Shown here: positions 1-8,283 of the stretch, in pieces
Position numbering within the stretch: the first letter of the stretch is position 1
Layout: each line of letters opens with the position of its first letter
Program-made: the position numbers and the translations under genes
Notes under the pieces: generated by a model
Seen by the model: only the letters and a program-made list of their open reading frames with translations
Database searches by the model: none
What the model was told of the DNA's origin: nothing
Assembly: GCF_003958645.1 (NCBI RefSeq)
Contig: NZ_RXLO01000008.1
Coordinates: 186,001 to 250,000, forward strand
Direction of reading: 5' to 3'
Origin: Chitinophaga rhizosphaerae
Lineage (GTDB): Bacteria > Bacteroidota > Bacteroidia > Chitinophagales > Chitinophagaceae
Length of the DNA stretch: 64,000 nt

Positions 1-1890
1 GGCTGTATTGCTCGGGTCTGCCAGGTCGATATTGACGGTGATGGGTTTTTCTGTGGTTACGCCGTCGGGCAGACTGGCTTTCACGGCCACCGTTTCGCCC
101 TCTTTGCCCTGGGGCACGGAGAGGGTGATGACGCGGTTGTCAGGATTGAGGCCGGTCGTGTCTACAATGGTGACGGTCACTTTGTGCGTGCTCGTTTTAG
201 TGGGGAACACGGCGGTGGCCTCGATATCGATTTTTTCGTTTTCTTCCAGGATGCGGTCTGCCGTGGCCGTCATATCGAAGAAGGCTTCCCATTGGCCGGC
301 CGGGATGGTCACGGAATTGGGGATGCCGGAGTAATCCGTTGTTTCGGCGGCAGGCTCCCCTACCGCGGGTTTGGTCAGCGTTACCGTGAGGTCGCTGGCG
401 AGGGGGGTGATGCCGGTCACTTTTACTTTCACTCTTACATTTTCTCCTTCACGAACGGCTGTGGATACGGGCTCGAGGAAAATGCGGTTCTCATCGTCAT
501 CTATTATCGTGTATTCGACCACGTTATTTGTCCCGAGCAGCAGGTGCGGCGAACAGGTGAGCGGCCGCAGTTCCACACGGAACTTGCGGTCGTTGTCGAC
601 GATCGTATTCCCCTTGATTTTAATAGGATCGATGGCTACGACCGAATCCCAGTACCTGCCCGGTTCGATGATGATCTTTTGACGGATCACTTCATAGTCG
701 GTCCCGGGAACGGCATGGCCGGCCCCGGCTCCGAGGGGAGTGGCCACCACTTCGAGAATTTGCGGCAGGTTGAACTGCCCCCTTCCGATCATCAGTTCGA
801 GCCCGGTGATGGCATGGTCGCTGTTCCCCTCCACCCCTTCCGGAGCTGCGGAAGCGAAGTTGACCGTAGCATTGAAGATCCGCATGGGATCGTCTTCCAC
901 GCCCGGCGCAGGTACCGGCGGATCTACGGGCGTGACGCCGTTGATTTCCGCCCGGTCGAAACCGACTACGAATTGCTTGGAAGCGTGCCGGTAGGTAGTT
1001 AAATCCAGATGAGGGACGATCTCTACTGCCTTGTGAACGGTGATCCCCATGTCGAGCGGCGCATTGTCGGTCATGACGTTGGTAAGCAGGAAATCGCCGT
1101 TCCTGTCGTCGCGGCTGATGAACGGGCGCGATGCGAACGAAGAAAACGGCGCTTCCGTCTTAAAAACGTGCGTGGTGGTTGAAGTGGCTCCGCATTCGCC
1201 GGTGGTGCGCGTCACTCCTATCGTACTGTAAAAATCGACCACGGCCCCGCTGGAGCTCGTCATGGAATAATAATGGTCCATGGTGCTGGGGGTAACGCCG
1301 TCCTTGAACCCTTTCGCACAGGCGCTCCCACCCATGAAAGACGCTTCCGACAGGTAAAAGTGCAGCCAATAAGTTCCTCCGTTGGTACCATCGTGCGCGG
1401 TTTCGCTGGAGGTTACCATGAAATCGATGGTGTAATATTTGTTCCCGGCTATGTATTTATAGGTGGTGCTGATGAAATAGTCGTATCCCCGCTTATTATG
1501 GATGCTCGATTGCGCCACTACCTTCCAGGGGTTGGCGGCAGAACCGTCTCCGGAAACTTCGGAGATTTCACAATGTTTCAGGTATTGGGGATTTATGTCG
1601 GCCGGAACCTTGGGCCCCAACTCCTGTTCGAGGGAGAAATAGGTCCGCAACCCGCCCCTGGCGTACCGGTCCAGCATCGGGTCGAGGGAAAACTGGTCGG
1701 CGCCGTTATGCCTCACCTGCACGCTGGTGTCGGTGATGGTGATCCTCAGGTCGTTACCGCCTGCGTTGCCGCCCGTGGGATTGATGGTGACAGGGGTAAC
1801 CTGCGCCATGGCCCCGCCGGAAAGAAAGAGGAGGGTAAGCACGATCGCGATGCACCGGGATGCATTGGCGAAACGGATGACCGCTTTCAT
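1..1890 (-). CDS. Secreted Calx-beta domain protein, C-terminus outside window
   Basis: The frame is open from an ATG at 1890 to the window edge (630 codons, no stop). The first 30 residues form a signal peptide (a hydrophobic IVLTLLFLSGGAMA core, then AQ), so the product is exported. After a ~270-residue N-terminal region without a domain I recognise come at least two or three Calx-beta-like repeats (about residues 325-460, 463-575 and 577 onward), shown by GTDYE, a W-x-S/A-x2-V/F strand and VEYTIIDDDEN-type ends. Calx-beta repeats in Bacteroidota usually sit in large surface adhesins or secreted structural proteins, often carried by the type IX system through a C-terminal tag, which would lie outside this window. 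Surface role is inference; the repeat call is by eye. Confidence 0.75.
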   Translation of the reverse strand, partial: MKAVIRFANASRCIAIVLTLLFLSGGAMAQVTPVTINPTGGNAGGNDLRITITDTSVQVRHNGADQFSLDPMLDRYARGGLRTYFSLEQELGPKVPADINPQYLKHCEISEVSGDGSAANPWKVVAQSSIHNKRGYDYFISTTYKYIAGNKYYTIDFMVTSSETAHDGTNGGTYWLHFYLSEASFMGGSACAKGFKDGVTPSTMDHYYSMTSSSGAVVDFYSTIGVTRTTGECGATSTTTHVFKTEAPFSSFASRPFISRDDRNGDFLLTNVMTDNAPLDMGITVHKAVEIVPHLDLTTYRHASKQFVVGFDRAEINGVTPVDPPVPAPGVEDDPMRIFNATVNFASAAPEGVEGNSDHAITGLELMIGRGQFNLPQILEVVATPLGAGAGHAVPGTDYEVIRQKIIIEPGRYWDSVVAIDPIKIKGNTIVDNDRKFRVELRPLTCSPHLLLGTNNVVEYTIIDDDENRIFLEPVSTAVREGENVRVKVKVTGITPLASDLTVTLTKPAVGEPAAETTDYSGIPNSVTIPAGQWEAFFDMTATADRILEENEKIDIEATAVFPTKTSTHKVTVTIVDTTGLNPDNRVITLSVPQGKEGETVAVKASLPDGVTTEKPITVNIDLADPSNTA

Positions 1891-1970
1891 AGGATAGGAT
1901 AGGACTAACATAAAAAACTTTAAAATTTCTTTACATACATACTTTTTCGCCTGAAACTGGCGTTTTTTTT

Positions 1971-2080
1971 TGACTCCGGAGCTAAGGACCGCATCCCCGG
2001 CGGGAACTGTCGGCACGATACCCAATGCCACCACGGGCGCCCCTGGGAAGGCGCCTCGCTCCTACTTCAATGACTCCGGA
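1971..2080. repeat. 10-bp direct repeats flanking a GC-rich block
   Basis: TGACTCCGGA occurs at 1971-1980 and again at 2071-2080, exactly 100 bases apart. The ~90 bases between are much richer in GC than the sequence on either side and contain a potential hairpin. The layout resembles a small inserted element with a duplicated target, but no terminal inverted repeats are visible, so it may be chance. Confidence 0.3.
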
Positions 2081-2261
2081 TACTGAACAGATAACTGGAC
2101 GGAATCCACCTATCAGAGCAAATGTATAATAATTATAATATTAAAACAAGTAATAATTATAGTTATTTATCTATATATAATTACGAAAAGCAGGTAAATA
2201 ACTATTCAAACTGATGTAGATATGAAGGGATTTTAGTTTATGGGAATAGGTAAAATAAAGG

Positions 2262-2269
2262 TAGATTTG
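2262..2269 (+). promoter_or_regulatory. Probable -7 element of ahcY
   Basis: TAGATTTG fits the Bacteroidota TAnnTTTG -7 consensus. It ends 15 bases before the ATG at 2285, which would give a leader of roughly 8-10 bases. It lies inside the longer possible reading frame that begins at 2240, so it supports the downstream start. No convincing TTG -33 element is seen at the usual spacing. Confidence 0.5.
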
Positions 2270-2284
2270 CAAAAAATTATTGGA

Positions 2285-3613
2285 ATGTCAACGATAACGA
2301 AATCCAAGATTGATTTGAGCCTCAAGTACAAGGTCGCAGATATGTCACTGGCTGATTGGGGACGTAAGGAAATCCAGTTAGCGGAAGCTGAAATGCCCGG
2401 CCTCATGGCCCTGCGGGAAGAATACGGTAAAACCCAGCCCCTCAAAGGCGCCCGCATCGCCGGCTGCCTGCATATGACCATTCAAACGGCCGTGCTGATC
2501 GAGACCCTCGTAGCCCTCGGCGCTGAAGTACAATGGTCTTCCTGCAACATCTTCTCCACGCAAGACCATGCCGCCGCCGCCATCGCTGCCGCCGGTATCC
2601 CGGTTTACGCCTGGAAAGGTATGAACGAAGAAGAATTCAACTGGTGCATCGAGCAGACGCTGTTCTTCGGCTCCACCGACCGCCCCCTGAACATGATCCT
2701 CGACGACGGTGGCGACCTCACCAACATGGTGTTCGACGTATATCCCGAGCTGATCCAGCACATCAAGGGCCTCAGCGAAGAAACCACAACCGGCGTTCAC
2801 CGCCTGTACGAGCGCATGAAAGCAGGCACCCTGCCCATGCCCGCCATCAATATCAACGACTCCGTTACCAAATCCAAATTCGATAACAAATATGGCTGCC
2901 GCGAATCCTGCGTAGATGCGATCCGTCGCGCTACGGACGTGATGATCGCCGGTAAAGTGGCTGTTGTGGCTGGTTTTGGCGACGTAGGCAAAGGCTCCGC
3001 AGAATCCCTCTCCGGTGCAGGCGCCCGCGTGATCGTTACCGAAATCGACCCCATCTGCGCCCTCCAGGCCGCTATGGAAGGTTATGAAGTGAAGAAAATG
3101 GCTGACGCCGTGAAAGAAGCCGATATCATCGTAACCACCACCGGTTGCCGCGATATCATCACCGGCGAACATTTCAAAGCCATGAAAGACAAAACCATCG
3201 TCTGCAACATCGGCCACTTCGATATCGAGATCGACGTTTCCTGGCTGAACAAGAACTACGGCAATACCAAAGTGGTGATCAAACCGCAGGTAGACAAATA
3301 CACCATCGACGGGAAAGATATCATCCTCCTCGCCGAAGGCCGCCTCGTGAACCTGGGCTGCGCCACCGGCCACCCGTCTTTCGTTATGTCGAACTCCTTC
3401 ACCAACCAAACCCTCGCCCAGCTGGAGCTTTGGACGAACACCGAGAAATACGAAAACAAAGTGTACGTTCTTCCCAAGCACCTCGACGAAAAGGTTGCCC
3501 GCCTCCACCTGAAAAAAATCGGTGTGGAACTGGACGAGCTCACCGCCGTTCAATCCGAATACCTCGGCATCCCCGTTGCAGGTCCCTTCAAACCGGAATA
3601 CTATCGCTACTAA
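2285..3613 (+). CDS. ahcY: Adenosylhomocysteinase
   Basis: S-adenosylhomocysteine hydrolase, cytoplasmic, splits SAH to adenosine and homocysteine in the activated-methyl cycle using bound NAD+. The product is 442 residues. The NAD-binding GxGxxGKG motif (GFGDVGKG, about residues 230-237), the substrate-region motif NIFSTQDHAAAAI (about 88-100) and the family C-terminal GPFKPEYYRY are all present. The frame is open upstream to 2240, but MSTITKSKID is preferred as start: it matches the usual family N-terminus and the likely promoter at 2262-2269 lies inside the longer version. It is monocistronic, with a terminator right after it. Confidence 0.97.
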   Translation: MSTITKSKIDLSLKYKVADMSLADWGRKEIQLAEAEMPGLMALREEYGKTQPLKGARIAGCLHMTIQTAVLIETLVALGAEVQWSSCNIFSTQDHAAAAIAAAGIPVYAWKGMNEEEFNWCIEQTLFFGSTDRPLNMILDDGGDLTNMVFDVYPELIQHIKGLSEETTTGVHRLYERMKAGTLPMPAININDSVTKSKFDNKYGCRESCVDAIRRATDVMIAGKVAVVAGFGDVGKGSAESLSGAGARVIVTEIDPICALQAAMEGYEVKKMADAVKEADIIVTTTGCRDIITGEHFKAMKDKTIVCNIGHFDIEIDVSWLNKNYGNTKVVIKPQVDKYTIDGKDIILLAEGRLVNLGCATGHPSFVMSNSFTNQTLAQLELWTNTEKYENKVYVLPKHLDEKVARLHLKKIGVELDELTAVQSEYLGIPVAGPFKPEYYRY

Positions 3614-3636
3614 CAGCGGTTTTACCGATATCACGA

Positions 3637-3666
3637 AGCAGCCTCCGAAAGGGGGCTGCTTTTTTT
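3637..3666 (+). terminator. Rho-independent terminator after ahcY
   Basis: AGCAGCCTCC-GAAA-GGGGGCTGCT, a 10-bp stem with one G-T pair and a GAAA tetraloop, followed by TTTTTT at 3661-3666. It separates ahcY from pdxJ. Confidence 0.92.
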
Positions 3667-3691
3667 CGCCGCGTTCCTTCCCTATAAATCG

Positions 3692-3699
3692 TAATTTTG
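3692..3699 (+). promoter_or_regulatory. -7 element of pdxJ, four bases before the ATG
   Basis: TAATTTTG matches TAnnTTTG and is followed by CGGC and then the pdxJ ATG at 3704. Transcription starting a few bases past the element would begin at or next to the start codon, so the mRNA would be leaderless or nearly so. Confidence 0.6.
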
Positions 3700-3703
3700 C
3701 GGC

Positions 3704-4435
3704 ATGACTAAGCTGAGTGTTAACATCAACAAGTTTGCGACGCTGCGCAATGCCCGCGGCGGCAATCTTCCGGATATTTTGAAAGTAGCGCAGGATTGCG
3801 AAGCATTCGGCGCAGACGGGATCACTGTTCACCCGCGGCCAGACGAGCGCCACATCCGCTACCAGGACGTCCGCGACCTGAAACCGCTCGTCACCACCGA
3901 ATTCAACATCGAAGGCTACCCCTCCCCCGATTTCATGGACCTCGTGCTGGACGTAAAACCCCACCAATGCACCCTCGTCCCCGATCCGCCGGGCGTCCTC
4001 ACTTCCAATAACGGGTGGGACACCGTCACTCACCAGTCGTTCCTCAAAGACGTCATCGGCACCCTCAAAGCCGCCGGCATCCGGGTTTCCATCTTCCTCA
4101 ACGCAGACGTCAGCAAAGTGGAAGGCGCCAAATCCGCCGGTGCAGACCGCATCGAGCTGTACACCGGCCCCTACGCCGAAGAATACGCCAACGCCCGCAC
4201 GCAACCGCAGAATTTCAGGCTCTTCAACGATTATAAGGACACGGCCCGCGCCGCCACCGAAATCGGGCTGGACATCAACGCCGGTCACGATCTCAACCTC
4301 GATAACCTGCGCTTCTTCAAACTGCACATCCCGCAACTGAAAGAGGTTTCCATCGGCCACGCCCTCGTTTGCGACGCGCTGTACTTCGGACTGGAAAACA
4401 CCATCCAGCTGTACAAACGCCAGCTGCAGGACTAA
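3704..4435 (+). CDS. pdxJ: Pyridoxine 5'-phosphate synthase
   Basis: PdxJ condenses 1-deoxy-D-xylulose 5-phosphate with 3-amino-2-oxopropyl phosphate in the DXP-dependent vitamin B6 pathway. The product is 243 residues, the normal size of this TIM-barrel enzyme. Visible family motifs are LSVNINKFATLRNARG at the N-terminus, GITVHPRPDERHI (about residues 39-51), CTLVPDPPGVLTSNNGWD, and near the end the GHDLNL and SIGHAL phosphate-site segments. The start follows a -7 promoter element by four bases. It stands alone between two terminators. Confidence 0.97.
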   Translation: MTKLSVNINKFATLRNARGGNLPDILKVAQDCEAFGADGITVHPRPDERHIRYQDVRDLKPLVTTEFNIEGYPSPDFMDLVLDVKPHQCTLVPDPPGVLTSNNGWDTVTHQSFLKDVIGTLKAAGIRVSIFLNADVSKVEGAKSAGADRIELYTGPYAEEYANARTQPQNFRLFNDYKDTARAATEIGLDINAGHDLNLDNLRFFKLHIPQLKEVSIGHALVCDALYFGLENTIQLYKRQLQD

Positions 4436-4454
4436 CCCCCTCCCATCAACGAAA

Positions 4455-4520
4455 ACAGGCAGCGCCCGCGCACTGCCTGTAACAATATCCAGAAAGCTGA
4501 CGGCCGCCCGTCAGCTTTTT
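4455..4520 (+). terminator. Tandem hairpins, terminator after pdxJ
   Basis: A first hairpin (ACAGGCAG ... CTGCCTGT, 4455-4480) is followed by a perfect 11-bp stem AAAGCTGACGG-CCGC-CCGTCAGCTTT at 4493-4518 running into TTTTT. The second overlaps the stop codon of the convergent ABC permease gene, so it may serve both strands, though the T run is better on the plus strand. Confidence 0.85.
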
Positions 4521-6220
4521 ACGTCTTTCCAACCCGATTTCCGGTAAGAACCGTACAACAGGTAGCACAAAGCGGCCGAAACACACGCAAAAAGCGCCAC
4601 GCTGCCGTAATACAGCACCGGCGTCCCCTTCCCCACGAACCCCAGCAGGAAATGCGCCAGGCCGATGATCCCGGGAATGGTCATCACCAGTAAGTTGCGC
4701 ATCAGCTTCCCGGTACCTCCCGCCAGGTCGGGCGCGGCGGAAAACGGCAGCTCCCGCAGCACGATGAGCGCATACAGCAGGCTGATCACCAATACATTGA
4801 TGAAACCCAGGATGAGGTCTGGCAGGATCTTCAGCCCCCATATCGCCGCCGCGAACACGGAAACGCCCGCGTACACCGGCAGCAAAAACTTCACCAGCGC
4901 CGCTTTCCAGGCGCCCACGAGAATGGGGCCCGGTGCTTCCAGCGGTGAAGTAAAATACACCCAGGCAGCCTTGTATCTTTCGGAATACACCAGTTGGGAA
5001 ATGGCGGTGATGAATATGAAACTGCTCATGTAGATGAGGAACAAATAAATCGGCGTATCCCTTATCTGCCCCCATTTCTGCTGGAACGATCCACGATCGG
5101 AGAAGAAAACGATCCCTACGGTGATCACGAACACATACGCGACCGATGGATATACTTTCAGCTTGAATTCGCGCGTGCGGGCCGTCAGCAGCCAAACCAG
5201 CTCGAACGACAATTGTTCCTGCCCACCTTTTGCGAAAAGACGCGACATTTTCCTGTAAAACGGTTCCTTTCCGTCCACGGTCTTAACCGGTTTCAAGACC
5301 TGTGGCGCCGGGTCGCCGGCACCCATTCCCGCGATTTTCCGGTTGAAGCTCGGTGCGAGGAAGCGCACCACCACCCAAAGGCACACCATGGGCGCCAGGA
5401 AAGCCAAAGCAATGTTGAGCGCGGTGTTCGCCCTCCATCCGTCCACCAGCCAGCTGAACGCTCCCGCAAACCACCACGTAGGCGCAAATGGCAGCCAGGG
5501 AAAATCTTCGCTCCTGAATACCCCTTCTACCTGGATGTTCCGCAACACGCGCGGCCCCAGGAAGTACACGCCGAACATCACGATCGAAAACACGATCTGC
5601 ATGGAGTTGATCACTTCCTTGAACCTTTCGGCCGACGTGATCCGCAGCACCAGCAAATAAGCGAGATTGATGAAGAATATCGCCAGGAACGTCAGCATGA
5701 GCGCCAGCAGCGCAAACCACAGCCCTGGCAACACGCCGTATAAATAACAGATATACAGGAACGGCGACAATCCCATCGGCACCGCGAGCTTCGAAATATG
5801 CAGCGCAATATGCAGCAGCCGGCTTACCACCAGCGTGCGGTCGCTCACGGGCCGCGGCAGCAGGATGTGGTTGTCGCGCGGGTCGATCAGCACGTACGAA
5901 AAATCCGTGATGAGCGTGATGCACATCGTGAGCAAATACGCGGAAAACCAGAGGAACGATTGCAACCGGATATCCGTCCCCACCGTAAAAACCGACAGGT
6001 AGATCATCCCGATGAAAAACGAGAGCACCATCGTAAGTATGGCGCTATTGCGGACCGGTTTCGTTGAGCCCTGGCGCGAGCCGCGGTTGTAGACGTTGGG
6101 CCGGCGGTCGTCTATGCGCAGCTTGGTGTCGAGGATGGTGCGGAGTTGCATGACATCCACGCCCAGCACGCGCCACAGCGGATTGAAAAGCGATACCATC
6201 GCCAGCATTATTGTATTCAT
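4511..6220 (-). CDS. ABC exporter permease (ABC-2-like)
   Basis: A 569-residue integral membrane protein with roughly twelve hydrophobic segments in two groups (about residues 60-285 and 370-560) separated by a charged cytoplasmic stretch, DxxKPVKTVDGKEPFYRK and beyond. The layout matches large ABC-2-type permeases of Bacteroidota. Its start lies 12 bases downstream of the stop of the ATPase gene at 6233-7003, so the two form an operon and presumably one transporter. The cargo cannot be told from sequence. No extracellular MacB-like domain is present. Confidence 0.85.
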   Translation of the reverse strand: MNTIMLAMVSLFNPLWRVLGVDVMQLRTILDTKLRIDDRRPNVYNRGSRQGSTKPVRNSAILTMVLSFFIGMIYLSVFTVGTDIRLQSFLWFSAYLLTMCITLITDFSYVLIDPRDNHILLPRPVSDRTLVVSRLLHIALHISKLAVPMGLSPFLYICYLYGVLPGLWFALLALMLTFLAIFFINLAYLLVLRITSAERFKEVINSMQIVFSIVMFGVYFLGPRVLRNIQVEGVFRSEDFPWLPFAPTWWFAGAFSWLVDGWRANTALNIALAFLAPMVCLWVVVRFLAPSFNRKIAGMGAGDPAPQVLKPVKTVDGKEPFYRKMSRLFAKGGQEQLSFELVWLLTARTREFKLKVYPSVAYVFVITVGIVFFSDRGSFQQKWGQIRDTPIYLFLIYMSSFIFITAISQLVYSERYKAAWVYFTSPLEAPGPILVGAWKAALVKFLLPVYAGVSVFAAAIWGLKILPDLILGFINVLVISLLYALIVLRELPFSAAPDLAGGTGKLMRNLLVMTIPGIIGLAHFLLGFVGKGTPVLYYGSVALFACVSAALCYLLYGSYRKSGWKDVKS

Positions 6221-6232
6221 GGGCGCGGTATT

Positions 6233-7003
6233 TTATTGGCCGAGGGCGTTGATGAACTGATCCGCCTGTTCGCTGAGGCGCTGCTTGCCGGTGAGCCGGG
6301 CAAACACCTGCTCGAGGGTTTCCGATCCGGATTGCTGCAGTTCCCGGAAGGTGCCGTCGGCCACGATGCGGCCTTCGTCTATCAGCACGATGCGGTCTGC
6401 CACTTTCTCCACCACGTCCATCATATGCGAGCAATAGAAAATGGTTTTGTTCTCTTTCTTGAGCAGGGTGATGATTTCCTTCACGATGATCACGGCATTG
6501 GCGTCCAGCCCGGAAAGCGGCTCGTCGAGGATGACGATCTGCGGATTGTGGAGCAGGCCGGAAATGATGAGGACTTTCTGCCGCATGCCCTTGGAGAACG
6601 TATCCATACGCTGGTCTTTGTTCTCCTGCAGCCCGAACGCCTGGAGCATGCGCTGGGCGCGCTCCGCGATGGTATCTTCATCAAGCCCGTACAGTTTGCC
6701 AGTGAACGACAGGTATTCCATGGGCGTGAGCACTTCGTAGATTTCCGCGTTTTCGGGGACGTATCCGGTGAGGGCTTTTACAGCCAGGGTGTTCTCGCGC
6801 AAATCGTGCCCCATCACGCTTACATCGCCTTCGTAATCGCCCAACAATCCGATGAGGATTTTCACGGTGGTGGATTTACCGGCGCCGTTGGGGCCGATAT
6901 AGCCGATCACTTCACCCGGACGAACTTCCAGGTTGATGTCCATCAATACCTGTTTCTTTCCGAAGTGCTTGTTTAAATGCCGTATGGCGATAACTGGTTG
7001 CAT
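6233..7003 (-). CDS. ABC transporter ATP-binding protein
   Basis: A 256-residue ATPase. Walker A is GPNGAGKST (37-45), the signature is the variant FSKGMRQK (136-143) in place of LSGGQ, Walker B is IVILDE (156-161) followed by PLSGLD, and the H-loop is in FYCSHMMD. This variant signature is common in ABC-2 exporter ATPases. The frame is open further upstream to 7153, but MQPVIAIRHLNKHFG is chosen because it gives the standard N-terminal strand and the longer version would intrude into porQ. Partner permease lies immediately downstream. Confidence 0.93.
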   Translation of the reverse strand: MQPVIAIRHLNKHFGKKQVLMDINLEVRPGEVIGYIGPNGAGKSTTVKILIGLLGDYEGDVSVMGHDLRENTLAVKALTGYVPENAEIYEVLTPMEYLSFTGKLYGLDEDTIAERAQRMLQAFGLQENKDQRMDTFSKGMRQKVLIISGLLHNPQIVILDEPLSGLDANAVIIVKEIITLLKKENKTIFYCSHMMDVVEKVADRIVLIDEGRIVADGTFRELQQSGSETLEQVFARLTGKQRLSEQADQFINALGQ

Positions 7004-7043
7004 ATGTATGTTGATGAAAGATAATGCGGCGGGATAATCCGGG

Positions 7044-8111
7044 TCAACGCCCCGCGCGCCCATCGAAAATACCGATTCCTGCCCATTGTTGCAAAGGAAT
7101 ACTGCAACCGATATGATGAAAGCCCACAGCCCGCTGGTACCAGCTTCTCGCATACCGCAGCTGGAACTTCTTCACCACCACGCCCACGCCCAGCGAAAAG
7201 CCGCTCATGCCGCGGCGCTCCGGCAGCGAAAGCTCCCGCCGCCGCAAATGGTTATAGGCGCCGGTGATCTCGAGATATTTCCCGATGTTCCATTGCGCGG
7301 CGAGCACAAAATGCCGGAAAAGGTTGTCGATACCGGAACCCTTCGTGCGCAGGGTATCGCCGTTCCCGATGCGGATATCGTCGCGCAGGTCGGGGCCGCT
7401 GTAGCGGATGTCGAACTGGTGGAGATGATGGATAGTGGCGGATAGCTGGATCGGTACGTGCGCCAGTTTCTTCGAAATCCCGACCTGGAGGTCGAAAGGC
7501 AGGGTCGCATTTTCGTCTGAAACGTATTTGGTGAACTGCGTGCCCATCTTCATGGCCACGAGCCCTGCCTGCCAGCCGCGCGCGGAATCGGTGAACGTGA
7601 TGCCGACATCGGCTGCAAGGCCGGTGGAGCTGTAGTCGAAATATTCGGAGCGGATGTATTTCAGCGTGAGGCCGTAATGCCATTTTTCGAGGTAGCGGCG
7701 GGAGGCGGTCAGCTGGAAGGAAAAATCCACCGGCCGGAAGGTCCCTATCACATTCCCGGTTACATCGGTATGCTGCATCTGCCCGTACCCCACATACTGG
7801 AGGCTCGCGGCGAAAGAAGTCCGGATCCCGGGAGCGTAGGCGCCGAAGGCGGCGTGCCCGTACTTGATGCCGCCGTTGTACCCGGCCATGTTCACCTGCA
7901 ATTGCCCGCCCATTTCCGGCCGGAGCAACGCGGGGTTGAGAAGCGCCGTGCTCACGTCGTTCCCCAGGATGGCTACATTTGCGCCTCCCAGCGCGGTGAT
8001 CTGCGGTGAGGGCGGCAGTTCCAGGAAAGCGTACGAGCTCCGGCCTCCCAGCAACTGGGCGGCAGCGGCGAACGGCAGAAACAGCCATATGAGGAGGAAA
8101 CGGATCTTCAC
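7044..8111 (-). CDS. porQ: Type IX secretion system protein PorQ
   Basis: An outer-membrane beta-barrel of about 355 residues. The mature start (QLLGGRSSYAFLELPPSPQI, then TALGGANVAI) is the typical PorQ/UPF0164-like beginning, and the rest is alternating amphipathic strands ending in GFHHIGCSIPLQQWAGIGIF. In Porphyromonas, PorQ works with PorZ in the attachment complex that anchors type IX cargo to the cell surface. The GTG at 8111 gives a clean 19-residue signal peptide (VKIRFLLIWLFLPFAAAAQ), whereas the longer open frame to 8213 puts an unlikely extension in front. It sits just upstream of the ABC pair. Confidence 0.85.
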   Translation of the reverse strand: MKIRFLLIWLFLPFAAAAQLLGGRSSYAFLELPPSPQITALGGANVAILGNDVSTALLNPALLRPEMGGQLQVNMAGYNGGIKYGHAAFGAYAPGIRTSFAASLQYVGYGQMQHTDVTGNVIGTFRPVDFSFQLTASRRYLEKWHYGLTLKYIRSEYFDYSSTGLAADVGITFTDSARGWQAGLVAMKMGTQFTKYVSDENATLPFDLQVGISKKLAHVPIQLSATIHHLHQFDIRYSGPDLRDDIRIGNGDTLRTKGSGIDNLFRHFVLAAQWNIGKYLEITGAYNHLRRRELSLPERRGMSGFSLGVGVVVKKFQLRYARSWYQRAVGFHHIGCSIPLQQWAGIGIFDGRAGR

Positions 8112-8283
8112 AGGGAAATGGCAAAGGATTACGGCCGTTAAGTTACAACTTGGACGGAATAAAAAAGAATAAAGCCACCCTTCCTGGATGGCTCTATTCA
8201 AACCCTTAAACAATCAACATGCGCTCACTTTTTTCAAGTGAACATGGTGGCACGGTTGCGTCAGGAGTAACGGACCGTGCGTC

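Larger units (their letters stand above)
1891..2284. other. Intergenic region between divergent genes
   Basis: About 390 bases with no credible gene. It is a mosaic: an AT-rich stretch before the minus-strand secreted protein, a GC-rich block (1981-2070) bracketed by two copies of TGACTCCGGA at 1971-1980 and 2071-2080, and a strongly AT-rich stretch (2120-2200) with two copies of TAATAATTATA (2127-2137 and 2151-2161). The GC-rich block can form a GGCGCC-N8-GGCGCC hairpin. The right end carries the probable ahcY promoter. I recognise no riboswitch. Confidence 0.6.

Noticed and set aside
1949..1975. CGCC-TG-AAA-CT-GGCG hairpin followed by nine T on the plus strand
   Set aside because: Looks like a terminator, but no plus-strand gene precedes it; the stem has a mismatch and is short.
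1981..2070. SAH riboswitch before ahcY
   Set aside because: The GC-rich block does not show the known SAH motif, and the probable ahcY promoter at 2262-2269 lies downstream of it, so it would not be transcribed with ahcY.
2378..4360. Long open frame on the minus strand opposite ahcY and pdxJ (about 660 codons)
   Set aside because: It mirrors two certain genes, its translation has no recognisable domain, and it is a by-product of codon bias in GC-rich coding sequence.
8214..8283. Terminator after lon
   Set aside because: Only a five-base stem CACTT/AAGTG is visible without a clear T run on the minus strand.
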